From NCBI GenBank assembly GCA_003576905.1, contig QEVG01000016.1:1-64000 (forward strand): DNA of 64,000 nt, written 5' to 3'. Position 1 is the first letter of the stretch. Each line of letters opens with the position of its first letter. Positions 26,026 to 36,804 of this stretch are shown in pieces. A model generated the notes under the pieces. The model was given only the letters and a program-made list of their open reading frames with translations, ran no database searches and was not told the DNA's origin. Source of the stretch: Planctomycetota bacterium (lineage in GTDB: Bacteria; Planctomycetota; Phycisphaerae; UBA1845; UTPLA1). Position numbers and translations under genes: made by a program.

Positions 26026-27399
26026 GTGAGCATTGAACTGATCCGAATCGTCGACGGGCTCGCCCGCGACAAGAACATCGATAAAGACCTCGTCCTTGGC
26101 GACCTCGAGCTCGCCATGGAATCGGCCATTCGCAAGAAGTACGGCCCCGAAGAGGAAGTCGCCGTCGCTATCGACCGCCTGACCGGCGAAATCGCCGCCA
26201 CCTTGAACGGCGAGCCGATTTCGATGAACGACCTCGGCCGCATCGCGGCGCAGACCGCCAAGCAGGTGATGATCCAGAAGATCCGCGAGGCCGAACGCGG
26301 CAGCATCTTTGAGGAGTACGCCGAGCGCAAGGGAACCATCATTACCGGCACCGTCTCGCGGTTCGAAGGAGGCGCCCTCGTGGTCAACTTGGGACGCACC
26401 GAGGGGTTTCTGCCCCGCAGCGAACAGATACCGGGCGAGACCCATCAGCCGGGCGAACGCATCCGCGCCCTCATACTCGATGTGCGCGAAGCCCCGCACC
26501 AGGTGAAGATCATCCTCTCGCGCAGCCATCCGGACTTCATCCGACGCCTCTTCGAGATCGAAGTCCCCGAGGTCGCCGAGAAGATCATCGAGATAAAGGC
26601 CCTCGCCCGCGAAGCCGGCTATCGCACCAAGGTGGCCGTATCGTCCATCGACACGAAGGTAGACGCGGTCGGCGCATGCGTCGGCGTGCGCGGCAGCCGC
26701 ATCAAGAACATCGTCGAGGAACTCGGTGGCGAAAAGATTGACATCGTGCGCTGGAACGAGTCCTCGCAGATCCTGATCTCCAACGCGCTGAAGCCCGCCG
26801 AGATCCAGGACACGGCCCTCTGCTTCGAACTCGGCCGCGCGACCGTCGTCGTGCCTGAAGAGCAGCTCTCGCTGGCCATCGGCAAGCGCGGACAGAACGT
26901 TCGGCTCGCGGCCCGGCTGACCGGCTGGGACATCGACATCCTCACGCCCAAGGAATACAACCGCGGGCTCGATCGACTGGCCGCGACGCTTCGGCAGGTC
27001 GAGGGGATGGACGAGATGGTCGTCGAGCGCATTGTCCTGATGGGCATCATCAGCGTGCTCGACCTCGAAGACGTCGGCTACGAGCCGCTGGTCGATGAGC
27101 TTGGCATGAGCCAGGAATTGGCCGAGAAAATCATCACACGGTGCCGCGAAGAGGCGAAGCTCGTACAGGCCGAGCAGGCCGAGGAAAAGAGCCGTGCCGC
27201 GGCGGCGGCCCTTCTGGCGGGGGCCGAGAAGCCCGCCGAAGCGGAAACGGCGGCGGAATCCGCGGAGGGCGCAACGGCGGCAGAGCCAGAGACGCCTTCG
27301 TCCGGCGACACCGAGGCGGCGTCGCCCGCGACCGGCGATTCGGAGGCGCAGCGGGAGGCATCGAGCGAACCCGAGGCGCGGGAAGCCGCGGCCTCTTAG
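26026..27399 (+). CDS. nusA: Transcription termination/antitermination factor NusA
   Basis: The 457 residues hold the N-terminal RNA-polymerase-binding domain (LIRIVDGLARDKNID), the S1 domain (GTIITGTVSRFEGGALVVNLG, GFLPRSEQ), and two KH domains (VDAVGACVGVRGSRIKNIVEEL and AIGKRGQNVRLAARLTGWDI regions). A helix-hairpin-helix-like stretch follows, then an Ala/Glu-rich tail of about 70 residues in place of the enterobacterial AR domains. NusA controls pausing, termination and rRNA antitermination and would act at the boxA seen at 547-558. It heads the nusA-infB-ylxP-rbfA block; rimP, often the first gene of this operon, is absent. Confidence 0.95.
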   Translation: MSIELIRIVDGLARDKNIDKDLVLGDLELAMESAIRKKYGPEEEVAVAIDRLTGEIAATLNGEPISMNDLGRIAAQTAKQVMIQKIREAERGSIFEEYAERKGTIITGTVSRFEGGALVVNLGRTEGFLPRSEQIPGETHQPGERIRALILDVREAPHQVKIILSRSHPDFIRRLFEIEVPEVAEKIIEIKALAREAGYRTKVAVSSIDTKVDAVGACVGVRGSRIKNIVEELGGEKIDIVRWNESSQILISNALKPAEIQDTALCFELGRATVVVPEEQLSLAIGKRGQNVRLAARLTGWDIDILTPKEYNRGLDRLAATLRQVEGMDEMVVERIVLMGIISVLDLEDVGYEPLVDELGMSQELAEKIITRCREEAKLVQAEQAEEKSRAAAAALLAGAEKPAEAETAAESAEGATAAEPETPSSGDTEAASPATGDSEAQREASSEPEAREAAAS

Positions 27400-27542
27400 G
27401 TATGGATGCGGTTGGCACACCGAGGCGACTGGAAGCCCGGCGATGCGAAGCAGTGAGCTGATACGGAACCGGACCGCCGACCGCTGTAGTTCGGCAGTGG
27501 ATCAGAGTGACTCGACCGTGCCTGGCGGCGTGGAGAAAAGAC

Positions 27543-30341
27543 TTGGCTGAAAAGAAGCTGCGAATCTTCAACCTGGCGAAGGACCTGGGCGTCACCAGCC
27601 AGGCCATTATTGAGAAATGCCGCGCCGAAGGCATCGACGTCAAGAACCACATGCACGTGGTCTCCGCGGGACTGGAGGCAACGGTACGCGAATGGTTCTC
27701 CGAAGGCTCGCACGCCACCACGGTCGAGGAAGCGAAGCCCGTGGACCTGGAGAAGGTTCGCGCCAAGACCCGCCGCAAAAAGGCAGGCGCCGAGGAGGCG
27801 CCCGAAGGCGGCGGTGTTGCGACCTTGGAAGCGCCTCCCGCGGTGGAAGCCAAGCCGCCTGCGGTGGCCAAGCCGGCGGCGAAGACTCCGAAGGCCGAAC
27901 CCGCGGAGATCGTTCACGAACCGGAGGCGCCTGCGGCGCCGGCCGCGCCATCCGAAGCGCTGCCGCCGGAGACGACTGCAGCGCCTCCCGAAGCACCCGG
28001 AACACCGAAGGCCGCCCCGGAGCAGCCGCGCGTCGCCGCGTCCGCTGCGCCGCCGGCCGCCCCCGCCAAGCCGGAAAAAACGGAAAAACCCCAGAAGGCC
28101 GCGCCTCCCGCGGTCGCCGGCCCCCAGAACATTCCACAGCCCGCAAAGCTCCAGGGGCCCAGGTTCGTCCGCATGGACAAGCCCGAAACCGTCGACCGGC
28201 CGCGGCCCAGTTTCCGGCCGCCGCCCCGGCCCGCGGCCGCCCTGCCCGGCGTAGGACGACCCGGTACCGAAGTCGACGACGAGGAAGATCGAAAGGCCCG
28301 CAGCAAGCACGGCAAGGGCAAGGAGGCGGGACGCGGCGGCGACACCGAAGGACGCGCCAATCCCCGGCGCGGCGGTCTCCGCGATGAGCGCGTCGAAGTC
28401 ATCGAAAAGCTCCGCGAGTGGCGCGATCGCGACCTCATTGAACGTGCCGACAGGCTGGCACACGCCTCCGGGCGGGGCATCGGCGGCCTTCGCGCCATCG
28501 AAGGCAAGCAGACCGCGCGCCGCGGCGACCGAAAGACCTCCCCTGCCCCCGCCGTCAAAAAGGACAAGGTCGAACTGACCGAACCCATCATCGTGAAGGA
28601 CTTTTCCCGCGAAGTGGGTATGCCCGTCTCGGAGATCGTCAAGAAGCTCATGCAGGATCACGGAATGCTTGCGACGATCAACACCGCCCTGTCGACCGAG
28701 GTGGCGCAGCTCCTCGCGCTCGACTACGGCGTGGAACTCAGCGTCGTTAAGGCCAAGTCCGCCCTCGAGAAGCTTAAGGAGGAGTTCGACGCCATTCCCC
28801 GAAACGACATCCGGACACGACCCCCGGTCGTCACCGTCCTGGGGCACGTCGACCACGGCAAGACCAGCCTCCTCGACCGGATTCGCAAGACCGATGTCGC
28901 GGCGGGCGAGGCCGGCGGAATCACCCAGCACATCGGCGCGTACCGCGCCCGCGTGGGCGATCGATGGGTCACTTTTCTCGACACGCCCGGCCACGCCGCG
29001 TTCACCGCAATGCGGGCACGCGGCGCGAACCTCACCGATGTGGTTGTGCTGGTGGTGGCCGCCGATGACGGCATCATGCCGACAACCGTTGAGGCGATAA
29101 ACCACGCCAAGGCCGCCGGGACGACCATCGTCGTCGCCCTGAATAAGATCGATCTGCCCCACGACATCAACAAGATCTACGGCCAGCTCGCCGAGCAGGG
29201 CCTGACTCCCAGCGGAGACTGGGGCGGCCAGACCGACGTCATCAAGGTCTCGGCACTCACGGGGGCGGGCGTTGACGACCTACTTGCCCACCTCGCTACC
29301 CTGAGCGAAGTGCTCGACCTCAAAGCCGACCCGACCATTCCCGCCACCGGCACGGTGATCGAAGCAGAGCGCAGCGACCGGCTCGGCAACGTCGCACACA
29401 TTCTCGTTCAGGAGGGCACGATAAGGACGGGGGACTTCGTGGTCTGCGGACCGGCCTATGGCCGCGTCCGAAGCATGAAGGACGATCATGGCCGAACATT
29501 GAAGGAAGCAGGCCCGGCGACGCCGGTCGAGCTCACCGGCCTCTCCGATGTTCCCTTGGCGGGCGATCGCTTTTTCGTGGTCGACAGCCTCCAGCGCGCC
29601 AAGGCCATCTCCGAGGACGAGTCGGCGCGGCGACGCGAAACCCAGCTCATCAAGACGGCCAAGCCCACCAACCTCGAGTCGCTGCTTGCCAGCGCCGAGG
29701 AAGGAAAGGTCCCCACCCTGCCGGTCATCATCAAGGCCGACGTTCAGGGCTCGGTGGACGTTCTCCGGAAGGCCCTCTCGGAGTTCCCCGTCGATCAGGT
29801 CCGACTCGACGTCATCCACGGCGGCATCGGTGCCCCGACCGAGTCCGATCTCGTCCTGGCCCAGGCCAGCAGGGCGATTATCCTCTCGTTCTACGTCGTC
29901 CCGGAACCGGAAATCGCGCGAAAGGCCGACGGCATCGGCGTGGACATCCGCACCTATCGCGTCATCTACGACGTGCTCGACGACATCAAGAAGGCACTCG
30001 AGGGCATGCTGGAGCCGGAGGAGAAGGTCGAGTCGCGCGGCCGCGCCGAGGTGCGCGACGTGTTCAATATCTCAAAGGTCGGAAAGATCGCCGGGTGCTT
30101 CGTCCGCGACGGCGTCATCCAGCGGTCAAACCGCGTGCGCGTGGTTCGCGACGGCGTCGTCGTAAAGGACCTGGGCGCCATCGAGTCGCTCCGCCGCTTC
30201 AAGGACGACGTAAAGGAGGTCAAGAGCGGTTTCGAATGCGGCATCCGCATCGAGTCGTTCGACGATCTCAAGCCGGGCGACGTGATCGAGGCCTTTGAAG
30301 TCGTCAAGATCGCGCGGAAGCTGGAAGGGTCTCCGCGCTGA
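27543..30341 (+). CDS. infB: Translation initiation factor IF-2
   Basis: I chose the TTG at 27543 because GGAG lies seven bases upstream and because [17 protein letters not shown] is the family's N-terminal motif; a GTG 36 bp upstream is also in frame. The 932 residues comprise an N-terminal IF2N subdomain, a long Ala/Pro/Glu linker, a second IF2N region ([19 protein letters not shown]), the GTPase ([34 protein letters not shown]) and domains II-IV. IF-2 places initiator tRNA on the small ribosomal subunit; the fMet it recognises is made by Fmt, also in this window. Confidence 0.96.
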   Translation: MAEKKLRIFNLAKDLGVTSQAIIEKCRAEGIDVKNHMHVVSAGLEATVREWFSEGSHATTVEEAKPVDLEKVRAKTRRKKAGAEEAPEGGGVATLEAPPAVEAKPPAVAKPAAKTPKAEPAEIVHEPEAPAAPAAPSEALPPETTAAPPEAPGTPKAAPEQPRVAASAAPPAAPAKPEKTEKPQKAAPPAVAGPQNIPQPAKLQGPRFVRMDKPETVDRPRPSFRPPPRPAAALPGVGRPGTEVDDEEDRKARSKHGKGKEAGRGGDTEGRANPRRGGLRDERVEVIEKLREWRDRDLIERADRLAHASGRGIGGLRAIEGKQTARRGDRKTSPAPAVKKDKVELTEPIIVKDFSREVGMPVSEIVKKLMQDHGMLATINTALSTEVAQLLALDYGVELSVVKAKSALEKLKEEFDAIPRNDIRTRPPVVTVLGHVDHGKTSLLDRIRKTDVAAGEAGGITQHIGAYRARVGDRWVTFLDTPGHAAFTAMRARGANLTDVVVLVVAADDGIMPTTVEAINHAKAAGTTIVVALNKIDLPHDINKIYGQLAEQGLTPSGDWGGQTDVIKVSALTGAGVDDLLAHLATLSEVLDLKADPTIPATGTVIEAERSDRLGNVAHILVQEGTIRTGDFVVCGPAYGRVRSMKDDHGRTLKEAGPATPVELTGLSDVPLAGDRFFVVDSLQRAKAISEDESARRRETQLIKTAKPTNLESLLASAEEGKVPTLPVIIKADVQGSVDVLRKALSEFPVDQVRLDVIHGGIGAPTESDLVLAQASRAIILSFYVVPEPEIARKADGIGVDIRTYRVIYDVLDDIKKALEGMLEPEEKVESRGRAEVRDVFNISKVGKIAGCFVRDGVIQRSNRVRVVRDGVVVKDLGAIESLRRFKDDVKEVKSGFECGIRIESFDDLKPGDVIEAFEVVKIARKLEGSPR

Positions 30342-30429
30342 GAGTGATCCCTGGGCGATGGGTCGCCGCGCGGCGAGCGGGAGGTCCCCTCCCGAAAAGC
30401 CGCCCGGCAGGTGATCGCCGAAAAGCCGT

Positions 30430-30711
30430 ATGGTGGTCGGCGTTCTACAGATGGAGTTGGCAATACCCGGCGCCATGTGCCTGAAGGACAAGCGCCGCGT
30501 GATCAAGAGCCTGAAGGACCGGCTGGGCGGGCGTCACAATGTGTCGATCGCCGAGGTGGACGACCTGGATGAGCATCGCAGCAGTGTCATCGCAGTGGCC
30601 ATGGTGTCGAATGACCGGCGCTTCACCGATTCGTGCCTATCCCGGATCGTCGATGAAGTACGGATGGTCCATGCAATCAGCCTTATCGACTATGGCATCG
30701 AACTCTTCTGA
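30430..30711 (+). CDS. ylxP: YlxP/DUF503 family protein
   Basis: A 93-residue protein beginning MVVGVLQMELAIPGAMCLKD and containing KDKRRVIKSLKDRL and NVSIAEVDDLDEHRSSVIAV, the hallmark of DUF503. Members sit between infB and rbfA in many bacteria, as here; a role in ribosome or translation biology is assumed from this position but not proven. Length and position are normal. Confidence 0.85.
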   Translation: MVVGVLQMELAIPGAMCLKDKRRVIKSLKDRLGGRHNVSIAEVDDLDEHRSSVIAVAMVSNDRRFTDSCLSRIVDEVRMVHAISLIDYGIELF

Positions 30712-30770
30712 TCCGCCGACCGGTCACCCGGCCTCCGCGCCGGGGTCTTGCTGAGAGGGTCTTCGCCGGC

Positions 30771-31187
30771 ATGTCGTACCGTTCCGAACGCGTCGCCCAC
30801 CTGGTTCGAGATGTCGTCAGCGAGGCCATCGCCGCGCGCCTCTCCGATCCCCGCATTCAGCGCTTCACCAGCGTCACGCGCGTCGAGATGTCCGGTGACC
30901 TGCGCTACGCCAATGTTTATGTCAGCGTCATGGGCACCGATACCGAGGCGCGCACCACCATGCTCGGGCTGGAAAGCGCCCGTGGCCTCGTTCAGGGCAT
31001 GCTCGCGAAGCGCCTCGACATGCGCACCTGCCCTGCCATCCGATTTCATCTCGATCGCGGTCTTAAGATCGCCATCGAAACCATCAAGCGAATTGACGAA
31101 GCCATCGGCCATCCCGCCGCGCCGCCCGCCGGCGGCTCCGACGGGCACGACGACGTCAACGACTCGACTACCGGAGCGAACGAATGA
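30771..31187 (+). CDS. rbfA: 30S ribosome-binding factor A
   Basis: The 138-residue protein has the KH-like RbfA fold signatures RSERVAHLVRDVVSEAI, RLSDPRIQRFTSVTRVEMS and DLRYANVYVSVMG. RbfA assists late 16S 5'-end maturation and cold-shock growth. It follows infB and ylxP, and its stop overlaps the next start (ATGA at 31184-31187), implying coupling to the EndoIII-like gene. Confidence 0.93.
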   Translation: MSYRSERVAHLVRDVVSEAIAARLSDPRIQRFTSVTRVEMSGDLRYANVYVSVMGTDTEARTTMLGLESARGLVQGMLAKRLDMRTCPAIRFHLDRGLKIAIETIKRIDEAIGHPAAPPAGGSDGHDDVNDSTTGANE

Positions 31188-32050
31188 AAAACGCGGCCTT
31201 GCATGCGCGCGAGTTCAAGAAGCTGCTCAAGAAGATCCGGAGAGAAAGCGCCACGCCGTTCCCCCCCATTCAGGATCCGATGGAACAGCTCCTGCGCGGA
31301 ATACTCACCGACTACGCGTCCGAGGCGCGCGCTTCCGCCGCCCTGGCCCGACTTCGAGAAGCCGTTGTCGACATCAACGAGATGCGCGTCACCCCCGTCG
31401 CCGAGCTCGTCGAGATCATCGGCGCCGACATGCCGCTCTGCCGTCGCGCCGCCGAGGACATCGTCAAGGCCCTTAACGCCATCTTCAACAAGCTCCACCA
31501 CCTCGACCTGTCGTTCCTGGTCAAGGGTTCCCGGCGTACCGCCGAGTCCTTCCTGAACAGTCTTGACGGTGTAAATGAACACGCGCGCGCCAGCGTCATC
31601 CTCCGATGCCTCAAGGGCCATGCCGTCCCGGCCGACGTGCTGATGTGCGAAATCCTCAGGCGGGAAAACTGCGTCGAGCCGGGCGCGTCCGTCGGCGAAA
31701 TCCACAAGTTCCTCGCCTCCCAGATCAAAGAATCCCAGGCCGCCTCGTTCTATGCACAGTTCAAGCGCTACGCCGCCGCACACGCACCCAAGAAGCCGGT
31801 CGTAACCCGGAGCAAGGCCATCCCGTCCGTCGAACAATCGCTGCCGCCTTCCCCGGCGGATGCCAAGCCCGTGCCCGCCCCCGCGCCCCCCAAGGATCCG
31901 AAAAACAACCGCGGCAGCAAGGCCAAGGCCTCTCCAGAAAAGAAGCCCTCGCCTGGAAAGCCCGCCCGGAAAGCCGCCAAGTCGACGCAGTCCGCCAAGG
32001 CCGCACGGACCGCCAAGCGCGCCGGGGCGAAGCCGCGCCGGCATCGCTGA
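31184..32050 (+). CDS. Endonuclease III-like (HhH) protein lacking the catalytic lysine and iron-sulfur cluster
   Basis: Residues about 30-195 of this 288-residue protein follow the helix-hairpin-helix DNA glycosylase fold: ILTDYASEARASAAL matches the ILSQ region of Nth, and LDGVNEHARASVILRCLKG matches LPGVGRKTANVVL. The catalytic Lys in that loop is not present, whereas an Asp corresponding to the second active-site residue may be retained (VPADVLMCEI). The four cluster cysteines are absent; instead there is a Lys/Ala/Pro-rich basic tail of about 90 residues. I therefore expect DNA or RNA binding rather than classical glycosylase activity. Translational coupling to rbfA hints at a ribosome-related role, but that is inference. 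Confidence 0.6.
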   Translation: MKNAALHAREFKKLLKKIRRESATPFPPIQDPMEQLLRGILTDYASEARASAALARLREAVVDINEMRVTPVAELVEIIGADMPLCRRAAEDIVKALNAIFNKLHHLDLSFLVKGSRRTAESFLNSLDGVNEHARASVILRCLKGHAVPADVLMCEILRRENCVEPGASVGEIHKFLASQIKESQAASFYAQFKRYAAAHAPKKPVVTRSKAIPSVEQSLPPSPADAKPVPAPAPPKDPKNNRGSKAKASPEKKPSPGKPARKAAKSTQSAKAARTAKRAGAKPRRHR

Positions 32051-32218
32051 GCGCGGCGCGCCCGCCCGCGCACCATGCGGAGTCGCGAGCGACCACCGCC
32101 GGTGTTCGGCGCAGGGCGTCGGGTGTGTTGTCCGCCCTCGCGACGGTTGTGCGGCCCCTTGCAGCCGGTCACTCCTATGATGATGCTGGGCGAACCAGGG
32201 AACAGAGGGATTTGAATC

Positions 32219-35200
32219 ATGCTCGCACGATTGGATCGGGTTCGCGTCGTCTCGGCCCTCGTCTTGACCTTGCTGGCATACGGGCTTCCCGCCCGCGCAC
32301 AAACGAACCCAACCGGCAAGGCCGCGAAGCCGCTCGATCAGATCGAGCCCGTTCCCCAGTTTCCTCCTGCCCCCACGAACGCCGCATCGGATCCCGTTCC
32401 CCAGGCGCTGCGATATCTAAAGAGCGGCCAGGAGCGATTTGACGAGGGGCTCTGGGCCGATGCCACGACGGCCCTCGAGCGAGCACTGAAAATAGACCCC
32501 AATCTGGTCGACGCGCGGATTCTCCTCGCCCGTACGGCCATGCAGAACGGCAACCTCGCGCTGGCCCAGAGCCATCTGAACGAGGCCCTGAAGGCGCGTC
32601 CGCGCGACGTCGCCATTCATCAGCTCCTCGGCGAGATTGCGTTCCAACAGCGAAAGCTCCCGGCGGCGATTGCCGAATTCCGTCTCGCTCTGATGGCCTC
32701 GGAGGGCGAGGAGATTCAGCCCGAACGCGTCCTTGCACATCTGTCGCTTGGCATGGCGCTAAAGGAGGAGGGCTACCTTTCCGCCGCCGCCGATCAGTTT
32801 GAGAAGTTCCTCGATGCCATCGCCAGGCCCACGCCCGCGATGCAGAAGCACCGAGAGCTTCAGGAGATGATCATTCTCTATCGCGACAAGGCCGCCATGA
32901 TGCTCGCGGAGCTTCAGTCCAAACTCGGCCGCCACGACAAGGCCGTCGAAGCATACCGCGCTGCATTGAAGGAAGACCCCGCCGATCGCGAGGCCCTGAA
33001 GAACCTCATCCTCGCCTTGACGCGGGTAGGGCGTCACGACGAGGCTGTCTCCCTCGCCGCGGAGGACCTGACGGACGCGCCCGACCTCGCCGACGCCCTG
33101 TCGCTTCTTGACGAGGCATGCAAGCTCGCCGGTCAGCCCGACCGCGCCACCTCCGAACTCGTGGCCGCCGCGCGGAGGGCCGAGGACCACGGCGTCTGCC
33201 TGAAGCTGTGCCGTCTGCTCGCGGATCGGGGGCGGCTGGCCGAGGCGGCGGAGGTCCTTTCGGAACTCGTCGCCAGGCAACCGGACAACCTCGAGGCCGT
33301 TCAGCTCACTGCGAAGCTGCGCGTCGAGCTGAAACAGCCGAAAGGTCTCGTCCAATTGCTGCACAAGCTGCTCAACATTGACATCGCGAGCTATCCCGCG
33401 GTCGAGAAACTCATCGCCGACGCGTACGCCGCGGGCATGGGGAACTCCATTGCGTCCGAAGCGGCCGCCGCGGCCAAGGCCGCTCCGAAGGACCCGAAGT
33501 ACACGTTCCTCCTCGCCTGCGATCGAATGGCCGCAAAGGACCAAGTCGCGGCGATCTCCGCGGCTGGGGCCGCTCTGGATCTGGACGAAGGATTCGTGCC
33601 CGCCGCCGCGTTTGCCGCCCGCGCCACGCTCAGGCAGCGCCGCTGGGAAGACGCCATCAAGGCGGCCGACGAGGCCATAGACGCCGGGCTCAGCGTCGCC
33701 GAGCTGCATGCCATCAAGGGTCTTGCGTACGAGGCGCTGGAGGAGCACGACAAGGCCGAAGCCGCCTTCCTCGAAGCATTCCGTCTTGACCGCAAGGACC
33801 CGGAGCCGCTCTTCCGCCTTGCCGAGTCGATCGAACGGCGCGGAGAGGCGCAGCGCTGTGAACAGCTCTATCGCCGCATCCTCGACGACGTTGACCCGAC
33901 CTATGTGCCCGCCCGCGAAAACCTCGTGCGCCTGCTGCTCAACAGCCGGAAGACCGACCGTGCCCGGGAATACTTCTCTGACTTCGATCGCCTCGGACAG
34001 AATGGCCCCGCGGTGGAACGGTGCCGTGCTTTGCTGAACTTCGCCACAAGCAAGCTGACGAACGGCGAGGCGCGCCTGAAGAAGTATCGCGAGGACCTTG
34101 AGAAGATCATCGCAGACTACCCCGGTGAGGCCGCGTCGCATCTGGCGCTTGCCATGGCATGGGAAGCCGCCGGCGACATGGACAAGGCGGCCGAGCAGGC
34201 CGCGGCGGCGCATGCGATCGCACCGGACGAAATCGGCGTCATGGAGCGTCTCGCCGACTACCACGCGCGAAAGCTGGAGTTCGGGCGTGCCACCGAAGTG
34301 ACCCGCCGGCTCCTGGAGTTCCGGCCCCGAAACCTCACCTATGGTCAGCGCATGGTTCGATGGACCCTGTGCGACGGCAATTTCCCGGAGGCGGCCGGGA
34401 TTCTCAGGGAGATCATCAACCGGCAGACCGCCGACCCGACGCGCGGAATTTTCGTGGGCCAGCTCGTCGAGGTCCTTCGCCACTGCGGTCGCCTCGATGA
34501 TTCCGTCAGGACGGCAAAGGACTGGCTCGAGGCCTCGCCCGAAGACGGCGAACGGCGGCAGCTCTACCTCCTGGCCCTCAACGGGGCCGACCGGAAGGCG
34601 GAGGCAGTCGAGGCCGCGCGGAAATGGCTCGCTGGCGACCCAACGTCCGTCGAGCTGCGCCGCCAGTTTCTCGCGCAGCTCCTCTCGGCAAGACACTTCC
34701 TTGAAGCCCAGCAGCGGCTCATCGGCTGGCTTGCCGCAAACCCGGATGACCTGGAACTGAATCGGCTGCTGATTCGCGTCTTCTGGGAACTCCGCGACTG
34801 GGACAGCGCCATCGAAGCGGCCCTGACCGGCATGGAGGAACCCCGCCTGAAGTCGCAATACGAACTGCTCCTCGCCCTCAGTTATCGCTTTGCCCGGCGG
34901 TGGGATGAAGCCGTCGAGATTTATCGCCGCCGCGGCGGCGCGGCCGGCGCGCGCACGCCCGAGCCCGGCCTTATCGACACGCTGATCGAAGCCGGGCGGT
35001 ACGAAGAGGCCGAAAAGGAAATCTCCGCCGCACTCGATGTTCTCTCCCAGCCGGGCCACGAGCAGATGGAATTGCCCACGATGCTGAATCTCCGGCGATC
35101 CATGGCCCGGGTCTTCGACCTGACCGACCGAATGAGCCAGGCGTTTCAACAGCTCGAGGAGATGTTCAAGATTCTCGATCTACTCGCGAAGGCGAATCCC

Positions 35201-35731
35201 GGCTCGACGGACATCCGCGAGCGCTTCATCGGCATCAACAACGACCTCGGGTACACTTACGTCGACGAGGGCGTCAAACTCGAAAAGGCGGAGAAGATGA
35301 TCCGCCTGGCGCTCGCCGAAGAACCGCTCAACGGCGCGTACATCGATAGCCTCGGCTGGGCCGCCTACAAGCGCGGCCGCTACGACGAGGCGATCAAGCT
35401 TCTTTCGCTCGCCATTCTCCTCGAAAACAGCGACGACGCCGTCATGTTCGATCATCTCGGCGACGCCCACTACCGCGCGGGCCATTCCGACGACGCCAGA
35501 AGAAACTGGGAGAAGGCGCTCGAGCTGAGCTCCGACGACGTCTTCCCTCCGCCCATCTCCGAGGACCGGAGGGTGCATAAGAACATCCGGCGCAAGCTCA
35601 AGGCACTGGAGGCCGGCCAGGCGGTCGAAACCGCGCCCCTCGCAAAGCCGGAGGCCACCACCCAGTCGGCGCAGGTACCCGGCGACGCGCACGCCGACGA
35701 ATCCGAGAGCCGACCGGCCGAAGCACCCTGA
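32219..35731 (+). CDS. Large exported TPR-repeat protein
   Basis: The 1170-residue product has a signal peptide (VVSALVLTLLAYGLPARAQ) and then tetratricopeptide repeats along almost its whole length; typical units include ALRYLKSGQERFDEGLWADA, DPNLVDARILLARTAMQNGN and GRYDEAIKLLSLAILLENSD. The end is an Ala/Pro/Glu-rich tail. TPR arrays bind other proteins; an envelope-complex scaffold is the best guess. It lies 168 bp after the EndoIII-like gene. No catalytic domain is visible. Confidence 0.82.
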   Translation: MLARLDRVRVVSALVLTLLAYGLPARAQTNPTGKAAKPLDQIEPVPQFPPAPTNAASDPVPQALRYLKSGQERFDEGLWADATTALERALKIDPNLVDARILLARTAMQNGNLALAQSHLNEALKARPRDVAIHQLLGEIAFQQRKLPAAIAEFRLALMASEGEEIQPERVLAHLSLGMALKEEGYLSAAADQFEKFLDAIARPTPAMQKHRELQEMIILYRDKAAMMLAELQSKLGRHDKAVEAYRAALKEDPADREALKNLILALTRVGRHDEAVSLAAEDLTDAPDLADALSLLDEACKLAGQPDRATSELVAAARRAEDHGVCLKLCRLLADRGRLAEAAEVLSELVARQPDNLEAVQLTAKLRVELKQPKGLVQLLHKLLNIDIASYPAVEKLIADAYAAGMGNSIASEAAAAAKAAPKDPKYTFLLACDRMAAKDQVAAISAAGAALDLDEGFVPAAAFAARATLRQRRWEDAIKAADEAIDAGLSVAELHAIKGLAYEALEEHDKAEAAFLEAFRLDRKDPEPLFRLAESIERRGEAQRCEQLYRRILDDVDPTYVPARENLVRLLLNSRKTDRAREYFSDFDRLGQNGPAVERCRALLNFATSKLTNGEARLKKYREDLEKIIADYPGEAASHLALAMAWEAAGDMDKAAEQAAAAHAIAPDEIGVMERLADYHARKLEFGRATEVTRRLLEFRPRNLTYGQRMVRWTLCDGNFPEAAGILREIINRQTADPTRGIFVGQLVEVLRHCGRLDDSVRTAKDWLEASPEDGERRQLYLLALNGADRKAEAVEAARKWLAGDPTSVELRRQFLAQLLSARHFLEAQQRLIGWLAANPDDLELNRLLIRVFWELRDWDSAIEAALTGMEEPRLKSQYELLLALSYRFARRWDEAVEIYRRRGGAAGARTPEPGLIDTLIEAGRYEEAEKEISAALDVLSQPGHEQMELPTMLNLRRSMARVFDLTDRMSQAFQQLEEMFKILDLLAKANPGSTDIRERFIGINNDLGYTYVDEGVKLEKAEKMIRLALAEEPLNGAYIDSLGWAAYKRGRYDEAIKLLSLAILLENSDDAVMFDHLGDAHYRAGHSDDARRNWEKALELSSDDVFPPPISEDRRVHKNIRRKLKALEAGQAVETAPLAKPEATTQSAQVPGDAHADESESRPAEAP

Positions 35732-35858
35732 CGTGCCGCCGCCTCCGCGTCCTCCCGACGGTTTTTAATCGTCGGTCGTCAGTTATAATGCCCTACGCTC
35801 GAAATCGGCATGGAACCACGCCGTTCGGTTCTTGCGCGGTGACTATTGAGGTGTTGTC

Positions 35859-36611
35859 ATGGCTGGCCACAGTAAATGGGCGAACATCAAGCATAAGAAG
35901 GCGATCACCGACGCCCGGCGCGGCAAACTCTGGAGCAAGCTGGCCCGCAACCTCATTGTGGCTGCGCGGACCGGCGGCGGCGACCCGGCGATGAACCTCG
36001 CTTTGCGCTACAGCATCGACAAGGCCAAAGCCGCCAACATGCCCGCCGACACCATCGAAAAAGCCATCAAGAAAGGCACCGGCGAACTCGGCGGCGAGCA
36101 GTATTCCCCCATTCAGTACGAAGGCTACGGCCCCGGCGGGGTCGCGTTCATCGTGGACGCCCTGACCGACAACCCGCACCGCACCGCTCCGGAAATCAAG
36201 AAGATCTTCGAGCGCGGCGGCGGCAACATGGGCACCAGCAACTGCGTAAGCTGGAATTTCAAGACCATCGGCGTCTTTCGAATCAAGCCGGGCATAATCG
36301 AGGAAGACGCCCTGATGGAAGCCGTGCTGGATGCGGGTGCCGACGATGTGACATCGGACGATGACGGGTTTGAGGTTACCTGCGAAGTCCCGGCCTACGA
36401 AGCCGTCCGCAAGGCCCTGGACGCCCGGAAGATCCCTACGGAACGATCGGAAATCACCATGCGCCCCCAGTCCACGGTCAGCGTGGATGCCGAAACCGGC
36501 GGCCGTGTTCTCAAGCTCATCGAGGCGTTCGAGGACCATGACGACGTGCAGAACGTCTACGCGAACTTCGAGATGTCCGACGAGGTCATGCAGCAGCTTC
36601 AGTCGGCGTAA
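35859..36611 (+). CDS. YebC/PmpR family protein
   Basis: Starts MAGHSKWANIKHKKAITDARRG, the invariant opening of the YebC/TACO1 family, followed by GGGDPAMNLALRYSIDKAKAANMP and YEGYGPGGVAFIVDALTDN. At 250 residues it has normal length. Members were described as transcriptional regulators and more recently as ribosome-associated factors that ease translation of proline-rich stretches. TATAAT at 35784-35789 may be its -10 box, without a good -35. An 8-bp hairpin without a T run follows the stop codon. Confidence 0.94.
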   Translation: MAGHSKWANIKHKKAITDARRGKLWSKLARNLIVAARTGGGDPAMNLALRYSIDKAKAANMPADTIEKAIKKGTGELGGEQYSPIQYEGYGPGGVAFIVDALTDNPHRTAPEIKKIFERGGGNMGTSNCVSWNFKTIGVFRIKPGIIEEDALMEAVLDAGADDVTSDDDGFEVTCEVPAYEAVRKALDARKIPTERSEITMRPQSTVSVDAETGGRVLKLIEAFEDHDDVQNVYANFEMSDEVMQQLQSA

Positions 36612-36672
36612 CCCGTAATCTCTTAAGCTGTAAGAGATAACCATCCAGCACTGCTTGCGCTGTGAAGATCAT

Positions 36673-36701
36673 TTGACAATTCCGCGTCCTTGTGCTACCT
36701 T
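36673..36701 (+). promoter_or_regulatory. Promoter of the NYN-like/HicA-like cassette
   Basis: Perfect TTGACA (36673-36678), 17-bp spacer, TACCTT (36696-36701, four of six). It lies about 100 bp before the first gene of the cassette. Confidence 0.6.
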
Positions 36702-36804
36702 TTATCCGGCGATCAACACGGTATGTTGGTCGACCTCGATTGCGGGCGATACCCGCAGGGTATAAACGAACTGCCCGGCGCTCATGCGCCTATGAGGTGC
36801 AGAT

